Shown here piece by piece: positions 44,158-52,179 of a DNA stretch of 64,000 nt. The notes below the pieces were generated by a model. That model ran no database searches. It was not told the DNA's origin and was given only the letters and a program-made list of their open reading frames with translations. The position numbers were made by a program, and so were the translations under genes. The DNA comes from Paenibacillus sp. JZ16 (GTDB taxonomy: Bacteria; Bacillota; Bacilli; Paenibacillales; Paenibacillaceae). The stretch spans positions 2,046,001 to 2,110,000 of the forward strand of contig NZ_CP017659.1 in assembly GCF_015326965.1 (NCBI RefSeq), given 5' to 3'. How positions within the stretch are numbered: position 1 is the stretch's first letter; each line of letters opens with the position of its first letter.

Positions 44158-45057
44158 GTTTGTATCGCGGTTGATTTTTTCTAATAGGAATGAGAGCATT
44201 CGCTGCTTGCAGACTTCGTTCTGCTCCTTTTTATGAAAGCCGATAAACTGCAGGGCATGAATAACAGAATAGAAATCAATTAGCGCCCGCTGTTCTTGCT
44301 CCATTCCCCAATGCCTGCATAACGCCTCCACGTAGGGCATCCCCTGCTCTCCAATATCGGAGACCACCGCCGTCTGGGTGAGGGCAATCATGTACAGCGG
44401 ATCCCCGTAGCATACCCAATCAAAATCAACGATACCCTGAAGCTTGCCTTGGGCCACAATTACATTCTTGATCGTAAGATCATCAAGGAAACAGATGGGC
44501 TCCACTTGGTCAAAATAAGGCGTGTAACGCTGCTTCATGTGTTGCAATTGGACGATAGTCTCCGGAGTAACATCATCGATTATGTGATCGATATGCTGGC
44601 GGATATCACGATCGATGATCTGAGTCCAGGTTGAGAAGGGCCCCTGCTCTCCAATTGGAACCCATCCGAATCCGGTGCCTCGGGGAAGCTCTGACACGCT
44701 GCGTTGGTATGAAATGATCTGCTGGGCAAGTTCAGTCATTTGTTCATGCGTCATTCCCTCAAGCTCATATCGGAGGTCCCGTCCGGGGAAGTGCTCCAGT
44801 ATCATATAAGCAAAGAGGACCAATTCCATGGACACATCCGTTCGGATCACACTCGGTACCGGCAAGCCTAATGAAGAAAGAATCGCAATATTGTCCGCTG
44901 TATGCTCTAGGACGCCGGGCTTGTCATTGGTTCTGAGAATGATTTGCTCATCGGATAATGTCACACTATATACCTGATTGGTATGGCCAAATGACATGGG
45001 TTCGATCTTCAGCGGCGGGCTGCCGTAAACCTCTTTTATAAGATCCTCCAGGCTCAT
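44146..45057 (-). CDS. Phosphotransferase family (APH-like) protein with altered HGD motif
   Basis: This is a 303-aa kinase-like protein. The N-lobe has SFGHTNQVYSVTLSDEQIILRTN and the C-lobe CFLDDLTIKNVIVAQGKLQGIVDFDWVCYGD. The position of the usual HGDxxxxN reads LDDLTIKN: the Asp is kept and the His is Leu. It may still be active. ATG 45057 has AGGCAGG at 8 bp; a GTG nine bases earlier lies too near it. Substrate unknown. The end is overlapped by a terminator shared with the convergent small gene. Confidence 0.85.
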   Translation of the reverse strand: MSLEDLIKEVYGSPPLKIEPMSFGHTNQVYSVTLSDEQIILRTNDKPGVLEHTADNIAILSSLGLPVPSVIRTDVSMELVLFAYMILEHFPGRDLRYELEGMTHEQMTELAQQIISYQRSVSELPRGTGFGWVPIGEQGPFSTWTQIIDRDIRQHIDHIIDDVTPETIVQLQHMKQRYTPYFDQVEPICFLDDLTIKNVIVAQGKLQGIVDFDWVCYGDPLYMIALTQTAVVSDIGEQGMPYVEALCRHWGMEQEQRALIDFYSVIHALQFIGFHKKEQNEVCKQRMLSFLLEKINRDTNRTA

Positions 45058-45078
45058 CTCCAACACCTGCCTTAACGG

Positions 45079-45375
45079 TCACTTTATGTACACATCTTCA
45101 AAATGTTCAACGACGGGGAATGGATCATAAAAGTGATGCAGCAATTCTTTCCATTCCTGATATTCGGCGGATCCCCTAAAACCTATCGTGTGATCCTCCA
45201 GCGTCTCCCATTTCACCAATAGAACGTATTTGTGCGAATCCTCCAGGCATCGCTTCAACTCATGATGGATATACCCCTCCATCTGGGATATGATCCCTGA
45301 GGCGGTTTGGAAATTGCGTTCAAAATCTGACGTAAGCCCTGGTTTCACTTGCAGCATGGCCACTTCGAGTATCAT
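45079..45375 (-). CDS. Antibiotic biosynthesis monooxygenase (ABM)-domain protein
   Basis: This is a 98-aa protein of the ABM/dimeric alpha-beta barrel fold: LEVAMLQVKPGLTSDFERNFQTASGIISQMEGYIHHELKRCLEDSHKYVLLVKWETLEDHTIGFRGSAEYQEWKELLHHF. It may be a heme-degrading, quinol-type or detoxifying oxygenase, but most family members are uncharacterised. AAGGAGGAAACGCA lies upstream of ATG 45375. It lies 21 bp upstream of the phosphotransferase gene and is likely in one operon with it. Confidence 0.88.
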   Translation of the reverse strand: MILEVAMLQVKPGLTSDFERNFQTASGIISQMEGYIHHELKRCLEDSHKYVLLVKWETLEDHTIGFRGSAEYQEWKELLHHFYDPFPVVEHFEDVYIK

Positions 45376-45417
45376 TGCGTTTCCTCCTTGGTATCAAGTT
45401 AAAATTCATATCACGGT

Positions 45418-45771
45418 CTATCCACTATATTCAAGCTCGGTAGAGGGCTGAAACGCGAATCCCCCCTCTTCATCCGGCTCAAGACGATACACCTTCTGGA
45501 CAGCGTTCAGATTCAGCCCTCCATATATATGCGGGTACAACTGGTTCATCTCATATAAGTCTTCGTACACAATCTCCGCATCCACCTGATCTTCTTGAAT
45601 ACCCAAAACGAATAGATCCGTACTGCCCGTGTAGAACGTATTGGCTACTCCGCTGACTTGCTCCTCTGTGGAGCAGTGGATGAATCCGTCCGTTTGTATG
45701 CTCGGCGGCTCGTACAATCTATTCTCTCGTGCTATCATCCAGGCTTCCTTAGAAATTATATGATAGATCAT
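45418..45771 (-). CDS. DUF952 family protein
   Basis: This is a 117-aa protein starting MIYHIISKEAWMIARENRLYEPPSIQTDGFIHCSTEEQV, with the GFIHCS and YPHIYGGLNLNAV blocks of DUF952. This family is small, cytosolic, beta-alpha-beta and of unknown function. It lies 42 bp upstream of the ABM gene on the same strand. The start at 45771 fits the family length. Confidence 0.88.
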   Translation of the reverse strand: MIYHIISKEAWMIARENRLYEPPSIQTDGFIHCSTEEQVSGVANTFYTGSTDLFVLGIQEDQVDAEIVYEDLYEMNQLYPHIYGGLNLNAVQKVYRLEPDEEGGFAFQPSTELEYSG

Positions 45772-45894
45772 GCCGTCCGTTCCCCCAGTCGCTTATTTTT
45801 CGTACTATATTGACACACTTGAGCTAAAAAAACCATTCTTTTCTTATTGTTGTTAGATGGCTTCCTTCCTATTGCCATAAAAAAGAAAAAGAAA

Positions 45895-45910
45895 ACATCC
45901 TTCAGGATGT
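45895..45910 (-). terminator. Terminator overlapping the end of the S51-peptidase gene
   Basis: ACATCC / GGATGT around TTCA, with a minus-strand tail TTTTCTTTTTCTTTTTT. The stem includes the last codons of the gene ending at 45902. Confidence 0.8.
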
Positions 45911-46594
45911 CTTCTTTATCATCATGTATTGATCCAGGTCATCATCCTCTAAGATGACTTCATGGACGGCTTCTCCCAAACTATAAGCCAGCTGCCCATT
46001 GATAAATACGGCACAGGCCTGCTCATCGATGCCGATCCCGCGCTTCACCTTCTTCGTTCTCATACCTTCCAGCAGATTGGACTGATCGCTCCACTCCGTA
46101 TAATGAACGCTGATCAATACATTCGAAAGCAACCCTACCCCTTGCTTAAACAGCATTACGCTTTGTTCATTATCCAGTGGCGATATGAGGCAGGTTTCCG
46201 GAAGAATCAAGGCGCCCGCCGAATTTCCTGCAATGGGAACGCCGTTCTCGTAACCGTGTATCAGCAGCTCTTTAAAACGACCGGTCGCGTAATAGTGATG
46301 GTATTTCTCCGTGTTGCCCCCGCCAATAAAAATCCCCGTGGCCTGTGACAACACCTGTTCAGCCTGTTCCATGTCCAGCTTTCCATCCTCGCCAGGAACG
46401 ATGACCTGCATGTCCTGGATACCTGATTCTGCCCACATCTGCTGAAACAGGGGAACATACTCCTCCCAGCCCGGTCTGTTCATAATGCATAAAACAATTC
46501 TGGCGTTAGAACCGCCCGCTTGCTCTATAAATTGTCTATTTGCCTCTCTTTGAAAGGAATTTCCTCCAAGCAAAAATAAATATCGATCCCTCAA
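45902..46594 (-). CDS. S51-type peptidase E / cyanophycinase-like protein
   Basis: This is a 230-aa protein. YLFLLGGNSFQREANRQFIEQAGG starts it, FIGGGNTEKY is a conserved turn, and IAGNSAGALIL carries the likely nucleophile Ser125. The class hydrolyses aspartyl dipeptides or related bonds; which substrate applies here is unknown. The TTG start at 46594 is preceded by AGGGGG at 8 bp. It follows the 74-aa membrane gene with a 12-bp gap. The C-terminus ends in the terminator stem. Confidence 0.88.
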   Translation of the reverse strand: MRDRYLFLLGGNSFQREANRQFIEQAGGSNARIVLCIMNRPGWEEYVPLFQQMWAESGIQDMQVIVPGEDGKLDMEQAEQVLSQATGIFIGGGNTEKYHHYYATGRFKELLIHGYENGVPIAGNSAGALILPETCLISPLDNEQSVMLFKQGVGLLSNVLISVHYTEWSDQSNLLEGMRTKKVKRGIGIDEQACAVFINGQLAYSLGEAVHEVILEDDDLDQYMMIKKTS

Positions 46595-46606
46595 GGTAAC
46601 GCCCCC

Positions 46607-46831
46607 TTATTTCTTCTTTTTCGGACCTCGTTTATAGACATAGAACAACAGCACGGATATAAAATATATCGGAAGCAGGATAATGCCAATCACAGCGCTC
46701 AGCAGGACGATGGAGAGCTGGCCGCGGTCTGCCATCGCATCGTAATTCACATACCCGAAGACAATCCATACCAGCCATACCAATGTAACCGCATATCCTA
46801 TTTTATAAGGTAATCTCACAGCATGGTTCAC
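46607..46831 (-). CDS. Small two-helix membrane protein
   Basis: This is a 74-aa protein with hydrophobic segments at about 9-28 and 40-66 and a Lys-rich C-terminus (YKRGPKKKK). The GTG at 46831 is the first start, but its ribosome binding site is poor; a GTG 12 bases later is also possible. It lies 12 bp upstream of the peptidase gene. No family recognised. Confidence 0.6.
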   Translation of the reverse strand: MNHAVRLPYKIGYAVTLVWLVWIVFGYVNYDAMADRGQLSIVLLSAVIGIILLPIYFISVLLFYVYKRGPKKKK

Positions 46832-46858
46832 ATCCTAGAAGTTATGTACGTGACACAT

Positions 46859-47869
46859 TCATAAACATTTCGAATACAACAATTCAACAAACTCGTGCTG
46901 CTTTCGTTCCATCCATTCTCTTCTGATCTGAAGTTGCTTCAACATCAGGTGAAAATAGGAGGCGATGTTCCTTCCGGCCAAATGCTGCCCGATATAGATG
47001 CTTAATAAAGAAACATAATATAACTGCATGATATAGGGAATCCACTGGATCTCTGCACGGGTTAACCTCATATATTTTCGATATTCATCTAAAAACAGCT
47101 CGACCTTTGTCAAGGTCTGGTCCTCATGCTGAAGAAGATGGTTCAGACAAATGGATAGTTCCCATATCCGTATGTCCATAGCAGCAAAATCAAAATCCAA
47201 TACACCGCTCATCTCCCTGGACTGGGGATTGATCAAGAGATTAAAAACCAAAATATCATGATGGACCATTTGCTTAGGCAGTGCATTCAGCTCAGCTGCA
47301 TGGTTAATCACAGATTCATAGTATCCTTGCAATACAGCTATCTGTTCAGCATCAATATCAAAAGGAGGGCATGCCAAAAACTCATTAATTTTCGTCTGAT
47401 TCGATAGAGAATGGAGGTTGTAAACATCATGGAACGCAATCGCAGGACAAACCACATCGACGGAATCCGATTCGAATTGCTGAAGAGCATATGATATTTC
47501 CCCAACTGTCCGCCCGTAACTTAGCACATCGGTCATGCTGGATAGATCAGGGACCTCCCCTTCGATAAACCGTGACAGAGAGCCCAGGGAGCCGTCCGAC
47601 AGAACCACGTACTTCGCATCATCCATACTGGAGACGAAACCTGGAATATCAAACGATAAGGAACAACGCTCCAAGTAAGCTGTTAGTTCAACCTCAAACC
47701 GCAGCCTCTCTTTATTCTTCGTATGACGATTGTATATTCTTGCGACGTATTTCTTTTGGTTCATCGCTACAATTCGGGATTCATTCGTCATGCCGAAAGG
47801 AACGGTCTCGATCGAATGCACAGGTCCATGAAAATAATGCTGCAACAGCTCCTGAAATACGTGTTCCAC
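46859..47869 (-). CDS. Phosphotransferase family (APH/homoserine-kinase-like) protein
   Basis: This is a 336-aa kinase. The N-lobe has MTNESRIVAMNQKKYVARIYNRH; the C-lobe has QMVHHDILVFNLLINPQSREMSGVLDFDFAAMDIRIWELSICL, with HHDxxxxN and DFD as catalytic and metal-binding residues. This resembles the ThrB-like/Ser-Thr homoserine kinase type. The ATG at 47869 lies after AAAGAGGTGTAG. A NUDIX gene follows upstream at 43 bp. Substrate unknown. Third APH-fold kinase of the window. Confidence 0.85.
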   Translation of the reverse strand: MEHVFQELLQHYFHGPVHSIETVPFGMTNESRIVAMNQKKYVARIYNRHTKNKERLRFEVELTAYLERCSLSFDIPGFVSSMDDAKYVVLSDGSLGSLSRFIEGEVPDLSSMTDVLSYGRTVGEISYALQQFESDSVDVVCPAIAFHDVYNLHSLSNQTKINEFLACPPFDIDAEQIAVLQGYYESVINHAAELNALPKQMVHHDILVFNLLINPQSREMSGVLDFDFAAMDIRIWELSICLNHLLQHEDQTLTKVELFLDEYRKYMRLTRAEIQWIPYIMQLYYVSLLSIYIGQHLAGRNIASYFHLMLKQLQIRREWMERKQHEFVELLYSKCL

Positions 47870-47911
47870 TGACTACACCTCTTTTCGGTTCAGCGCGTTC
47901 CCTCATGCAAC

Positions 47912-48478
47912 TCATGGTTCATCGTTAGATAGTTGAATCGAACGGTCTTCTTGTCGTATGGCAAAAGCCAGCTTGTACAGATCTGCAATATCTTGCCTGC
48001 CCGTCTCCTCCAAACGCTTCATGGCTTCCTCCAAATCAACGGCCTCTACCGCGATGACCTGCTCCCCATCCTCTGGATTCAGCGGCTCCCCAACGATGCG
48101 CACATCCCCGTATCCAACCAATCTGACAAAATGAGGATGGGGAATATGCGGCCGATAAGGCGTCTTGCTGCTGGATTCGCAACGGAACTGGCCGAAGACC
48201 CGGAACGACTCGAGTTCTGCGCCAAGCTCCTCCCTAACCTCCCGTCTAAGTCCTTCCATATAGGACTCGCCGGGCTCCAGGGTTCCTCCGGGAAGCTCCC
48301 AGCTTCCGTCCGCTACCTGAAAAATAATGCAGCGATCCCCGGCAAACGGAAGAATCGTGACATTGCTGACCTTCGATTCTTCGATTTCATCTCCGATGGC
48401 AAACCTGGCTCGGACTACGCCCCATTGAATATCTTTCGCGAGAGCCGGGTACAGGCTCATATCCGTGTTTTTTCTCAT
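47912..48478 (-). CDS. NUDIX hydrolase
   Basis: This is a 188-aa protein. The NUDIX box GGTLEPGESYMEGLRREVREELGA matches GX5EX7REUXEEXG with Leu near the end. The N-terminus, WGVVRARFAIGDEIEESKVSNVTILPFAGDRCIIFQ, is that of general NUDIX hydrolases. I use ATG 48478 (MRKNTDMSLYPA) after AAAGGAAATG. The substrate is open. It lies between the APH-like and the acetyltransferase genes on the minus strand, with gaps of 38-42 bp. Confidence 0.9.
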   Translation of the reverse strand: MRKNTDMSLYPALAKDIQWGVVRARFAIGDEIEESKVSNVTILPFAGDRCIIFQVADGSWELPGGTLEPGESYMEGLRREVREELGAELESFRVFGQFRCESSSKTPYRPHIPHPHFVRLVGYGDVRIVGEPLNPEDGEQVIAVEAVDLEEAMKRLEETGRQDIADLYKLAFAIRQEDRSIQLSNDEP

Positions 48479-48516
48479 GCACGCATTTCCTTTCGAACTG
48501 TACGAATTCATTCAAC

Positions 48517-49398
48517 CTATGTATCGCTGTACTCATGTACCATAAGCACCTGCTCCATCGAGCTCGTATATCCAAGCTCCTGCAGCACGTTCACCAGTTC
48601 CTTATGCGAAGCCCGGATGTTGAATGCGGACCGCTTGCAGGCATAACCGGGTTGTATCATCTCCAGTACCGCCGTCTTCATCACGGCTTCTGCATCCGGA
48701 TGTCCTGGAGCAGCCTCACAACGAAACAGCGTGATTGCTGCCAAACTGCCTGAGGCATCAAACACCCGCTTAAACAAACCAAAGCCCACCTGTTCTTCTC
48801 CTTCATACACAATGACGCATTCACCGTCCTTGATACTGGAAGCGTCTGTCTGCCAGACTTCACCGGATCGATAGAAGGCTACAGATGCAGCCTCCGCTGC
48901 CAGGCCTCTGACCAGCGTATACGGTGAACGGGTATTCTTCGCATCTTGCTGCTCCGGGAGCTGTTCATTCGTCATGATGAGCAGCCGGTCGATGATATGA
49001 TATCCAACGCTTTCGTAGAGACGAATCGCTGGCGCATTTGTGCTGATCGCCTCTAAATAGGCACGACGGACGCCTTGTTCTTCGTACAGCTCTTCGTTTT
49101 TCTCCATCATGTTTTTGCCGATTCCCTTCCCCCGGAAATCGGGAGCTATCGCTGTCCCACCGTTACGTGCAATCTTAACGCCATCTTCTTCCCGAAAGCT
49201 GTTCATGACGATGCCGGCCGGTACGCCATCCATGTAACAAGCGAGTGATCTCTCCATGCACAAACCATCGCTTCCGATACGGGCAATGAAGCGGTCCAGC
49301 GGCATCGAGGCGTTCACCATGTATCCTTCAAATGAGTGATTCCACAACTCCGATACTTCCCGAATCGGAAGCTCGCTTAGCGGTTTATACGTAATCAT
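48517..49398 (-). CDS. GNAT-family acetyltransferase (two-domain)
   Basis: This is a 293-aa protein. The first half has the acetyl-CoA motif in NGGTAIAPDFRGKGIGKNMMEKNEELYEEQGVRRAYLEAISTNAPAIRLYESVGYHIIDRLLI. The second half (about 160-290) is a less conserved GNAT-like domain. GGAGGATTATAACTATG precedes ATG 49398. The substrate is unknown. It is followed by the NUDIX gene after 38 bp. Confidence 0.85.
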   Translation of the reverse strand: MITYKPLSELPIREVSELWNHSFEGYMVNASMPLDRFIARIGSDGLCMERSLACYMDGVPAGIVMNSFREEDGVKIARNGGTAIAPDFRGKGIGKNMMEKNEELYEEQGVRRAYLEAISTNAPAIRLYESVGYHIIDRLLIMTNEQLPEQQDAKNTRSPYTLVRGLAAEAASVAFYRSGEVWQTDASSIKDGECVIVYEGEEQVGFGLFKRVFDASGSLAAITLFRCEAAPGHPDAEAVMKTAVLEMIQPGYACKRSAFNIRASHKELVNVLQELGYTSSMEQVLMVHEYSDT

Positions 49399-49461
49399 AG
49401 TTATAATCCTCCTAATTTATGGGCAATAAGTGGGTTCTATGAAAGATGCTTTCTATTAAAA

Positions 49462-49512
49462 ACATGCAGGAAGAACACCTGAGTCTTTACTCAGTCATGT
49501 TCTCCTGCATGT
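49462..49512 (-). terminator. Strong terminator after pepF
   Basis: ACATGCAGG ... CCTGCATGT arms with an inner AGAACA/TGTTCT and CTGAGT/ACTCAG extension form a long stem. The minus strand continues TTTTTAATAG. It begins 22 bp past the stop at 49535. Confidence 0.85.
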
Positions 49513-49534
49513 CTTAGCCATGCTTATTTACGAT

Positions 49535-51229
49535 TTAAAGAGCTGCATCGTCTACGCTGTCCAGCCAAGCTTCGATGCTGCCAATGACGGAAGTGACACA
49601 GCCATCCTCGAATGGGGAGATCAAACCTGCCACCTTCACCAGTTCGGTGAAGGACTTGCTTCCACCTTGACGGCACAGGTTCAGATAATCTGCCCATGCA
49701 GCGGATTTGTCCTCGTGCATCTTCTTCCAGAATTGGAATGCGCAGATTTGAGCCAACGTATAGTCGATATAATAGAACGGCGTGCTAAAAATATGACCCT
49801 GTTTATGCCAGAAGCCGCCTTGCTCCAGATACGCATTGTCATCATAGTTCCGGTGCGGCAGATATTTGCGCTCAATTTCGCGCCATGCCTGTTTCCGTTC
49901 AGCCGGCGTAGCATCCGGATTCTCATAAACAAAGTGCTGGAATTCGTCAACCGTTACGCCGTAGGGGATGAAGATAAGTCCGCTTGCGAGATGGTCGAAG
50001 CGGTATTTATCGGCCTCATCCTCGAAGAAGCGGTCCATCCACGGCCATGTGAAGAATTCCATGCTCATGGAATGGATTTCGCACGCCTCATAGGTTGGGA
50101 ACCCATACTCCGGTACCTCGAAACCTCTGCTCTCATATACTTGGAACGCATGACCGGCTTCGTGCGTCAGCACATCAATATCACCGGAAGTCCCGTTAAA
50201 GTTGGAGAAAATAAACGGTGCGCCATACTCGCTGATATAGGTACAGTATCCGCCGCTCTGCTTGCCTTTTTTGGCAACCAGATCCATAAGGCCGTTCTCC
50301 TGCATGAAGGTAAAGAACTCATGGGTTTCCGGAGATAATTCTTCATACATCTTCGCGCCATGGTTGACGATCCAATCCGGGTCACCCTTCGGTGTTGCGT
50401 TCCCCGATTTGAATGAGAAGTTCTCATCGTAGTACAGCAGTTGGTCCACATCGATTCGTTTCTGCTGACGTTCTTTCAGCTTGCTTGCAACCGGAACGAT
50501 ATGCTCCAGCACCTGGTTACGGAAGTTAGCCACCATCTCCGCGTTATAGTCCGTGCGGGCCATGCGGGCATAACCAAGCTCTACGTAATTGTTAAATCCT
50601 AGTTTCTTGGCAATCTTGGTTCTCACTTTAACCAGATCGTCATAAATACGGTCGAAGTTTGCTTCGTTCTCAGCCATGAAGCCGCTGGACGCCTCCATTG
50701 CACGTTTACGCATATTGCGGTCCGTCGATTGCTGGAAGGGAATCAATTGCGACAGGGTACGCTCTTCGCCTTCGAACTGAATTTTGGCGGAAGCGATCAG
50801 CTTCGAATATTCCGTCGTCAATTTATTTTCCTGCTGCAGTTCCTCAATGATCTCAGGACTGAAGGTTTTGAGGGAAAGCTCTGCCAATTGGAACAGCTGA
50901 CGCCCCCATTTGTCTTCCAGCTGAGCTCTGAATTTCGAATCCACGAGAGCCCGATAATAATCCGTTATGTATTCCTGGATGACCGGTCCGTTCTCGTCAA
51001 AGAAATCCTGCTCTGCCTTATAGAACTCGTCGTTCGTATCAATCGAGTGCCGGATATACACCAGTTGACTCAGGGTATCCATCTCACTGCGTAGTTTGTT
51101 AATGCGGGTCATCGCCTCATCCTGTTCCTCATACGTGCTGGCGGAGGTGAAAGCGTTAAGCTGCTCTTTAAACTTTTGCTCAAAAGCTTTTACGTCGGGG
51201 CGTTCATAGCGATACTCGCTGAATTTCAT
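49535..51229 (-). CDS. pepF: Oligoendopeptidase F (M3 family metallopeptidase)
   Basis: This is a 564-aa cytosolic peptidase. DVLTHEAGHAFQVYESRGF carries the HEXXH-type zinc site (about 355-359), and YEACEIHSMSMEFF the third ligand. The N-terminal helical part has KFKEQLNAFTSASTYEEQDEAM and the C-terminus is of M3B type (RDYIDYTLAQICAFQFW-like). It cleaves short peptides. ATG 51229 is preceded by AAAGGACAGGTG; a start 36 bases upstream adds MHFLYGKGQVYL and is unlikely. Confidence 0.93.
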   Translation of the reverse strand: MKFSEYRYERPDVKAFEQKFKEQLNAFTSASTYEEQDEAMTRINKLRSEMDTLSQLVYIRHSIDTNDEFYKAEQDFFDENGPVIQEYITDYYRALVDSKFRAQLEDKWGRQLFQLAELSLKTFSPEIIEELQQENKLTTEYSKLIASAKIQFEGEERTLSQLIPFQQSTDRNMRKRAMEASSGFMAENEANFDRIYDDLVKVRTKIAKKLGFNNYVELGYARMARTDYNAEMVANFRNQVLEHIVPVASKLKERQQKRIDVDQLLYYDENFSFKSGNATPKGDPDWIVNHGAKMYEELSPETHEFFTFMQENGLMDLVAKKGKQSGGYCTYISEYGAPFIFSNFNGTSGDIDVLTHEAGHAFQVYESRGFEVPEYGFPTYEACEIHSMSMEFFTWPWMDRFFEDEADKYRFDHLASGLIFIPYGVTVDEFQHFVYENPDATPAERKQAWREIERKYLPHRNYDDNAYLEQGGFWHKQGHIFSTPFYYIDYTLAQICAFQFWKKMHEDKSAAWADYLNLCRQGGSKSFTELVKVAGLISPFEDGCVTSVIGSIEAWLDSVDDAAL

Positions 51230-51371
51230 AAGATACACCTGTCCTTTCCCATATAAAAAATGCATCCTGGCGTCTGATCGGATGGATTCAAAACACCAAA
51301 CTATATCTAAATTCTATATGCGAATCAGAATATCCTTCACAGGTCTATGAAATTCTGCACGCCCCTATGGG

Positions 51372-51686
51372 TTACGTTATAATCTTAAGGCCGATCGCTG
51401 AAGCCAGGATTAAAGCAATGAAAAATATCCGACGCGCTTCCTTCGGTTCTCCAAAAGCAAACATCCCCAGCAAGGTACTGCCGGCCGTCCCCATTCCTGT
51501 CCAAATCGCATAAGCGGTTCCCATGGAAATAAAGGCCATCGCGTACGTCAGCAGCAGGAAACTCGAACCGAGCGAACAGGCCAAAAAGATGTAGGATCCC
51601 ACGCTGCGGGTCAGGCTCACCCTTCTTAACGCAATCACACCCAACACTTCACATAACCCTGCGCCGATCAGAGCGATCCATTCCAT
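51372..51686 (-). CDS. ykkD: Small multidrug resistance exporter, YkkD-like subunit
   Basis: This is a 104-aa four-helix SMR protein: GAGLCEVLGVIALRRVS, YAMAFISMGTAYAIWTGMGTAGSTLLGMFAFGEPKEARRIFFIALILASAIGLKIIT. The end is nearly identical in pattern to B. subtilis YkkD. In that species YkkC and YkkD form a guanidinium-exporting heterodimer. Its ATG at 51686 overlaps the ykkC stop by one base, so the two are translationally coupled. Confidence 0.88.
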   Translation of the reverse strand: MEWIALIGAGLCEVLGVIALRRVSLTRSVGSYIFLACSLGSSFLLLTYAMAFISMGTAYAIWTGMGTAGSTLLGMFAFGEPKEARRIFFIALILASAIGLKIIT

Positions 51687-52033
51687 TACGCACCACTCTC
51701 CTTCGCCTGGTTATCCGTATCCTTCGTGACCAGTTTGAGTCCGAGCACCCCTGCAGCCAACATACCAATCAGCAGCAGCTTGACGGGATTCGCCTGCTCG
51801 CCAAACAGGAGGATCTCAACTAGCACCGTACCGGCTGTCCCCAGTCCGGTGAAGATCACATAGACCGTACCGATGGGAAGTTTAGCAGCAGAGTCCAAAA
51901 AAACTTTGAAGCTGAATATAATCGAAGCGATGGTAATGATCCACTGCCACCAGGTATCGGAATGCTTCAAACCGGATACCCATACAACCTCCAGTGCCCC
52001 CGCTATTAGTAAGAGCCACCATGCCTTTTTCAT
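51686..52033 (-). CDS. ykkC: Small multidrug resistance exporter, YkkC-like subunit
   Basis: This is a 115-aa four-helix SMR protein: KKAWWLLLIAGALEVVWVSGLKHSDTWW carries the catalytic membrane Glu (ALEVVW) and the GLK motif of guanidinium exporters, followed by AAKLPIGTVYVIFTGLGTAGTVLVEILLFGEQ and LGLKLVTKD. I use ATG 52033, with GGAAGG 9 bp upstream; an ATG nine bases earlier abuts that site. B. subtilis controls ykkCD with a guanidine riboswitch. Here a LysR gene lies divergently upstream with a short 146-bp intergene and no room for that riboswitch. Confidence 0.88.
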   Translation of the reverse strand: MKKAWWLLLIAGALEVVWVSGLKHSDTWWQWIITIASIIFSFKVFLDSAAKLPIGTVYVIFTGLGTAGTVLVEILLFGEQANPVKLLLIGMLAAGVLGLKLVTKDTDNQAKESGA

Positions 52034-52129
52034 CTCCAACATCCTTCCACTCTGTATTTGTATGAACATATTCATGGTGTAGTTGTGATTGTAATCTAAA
52101 AATGGCATACCGTATAATGATAAATAATA

Positions 52130-52142
52130 ATGATGTCATCAT
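52130..52142. promoter_or_regulatory. Palindrome in the ykkC-lysR intergene
   Basis: ATGATG-T-CATCAT is a perfect 13-bp palindrome, with a further half-site GTGATGAC at 52148-52155. It lies between the divergent ykkC and lysR genes and is a candidate LysR-type operator. Confidence 0.45.
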
Positions 52143-52179
52143 TTTTAGTGATGACTGAAGGAGAGAAAGGAGGGTTTAG

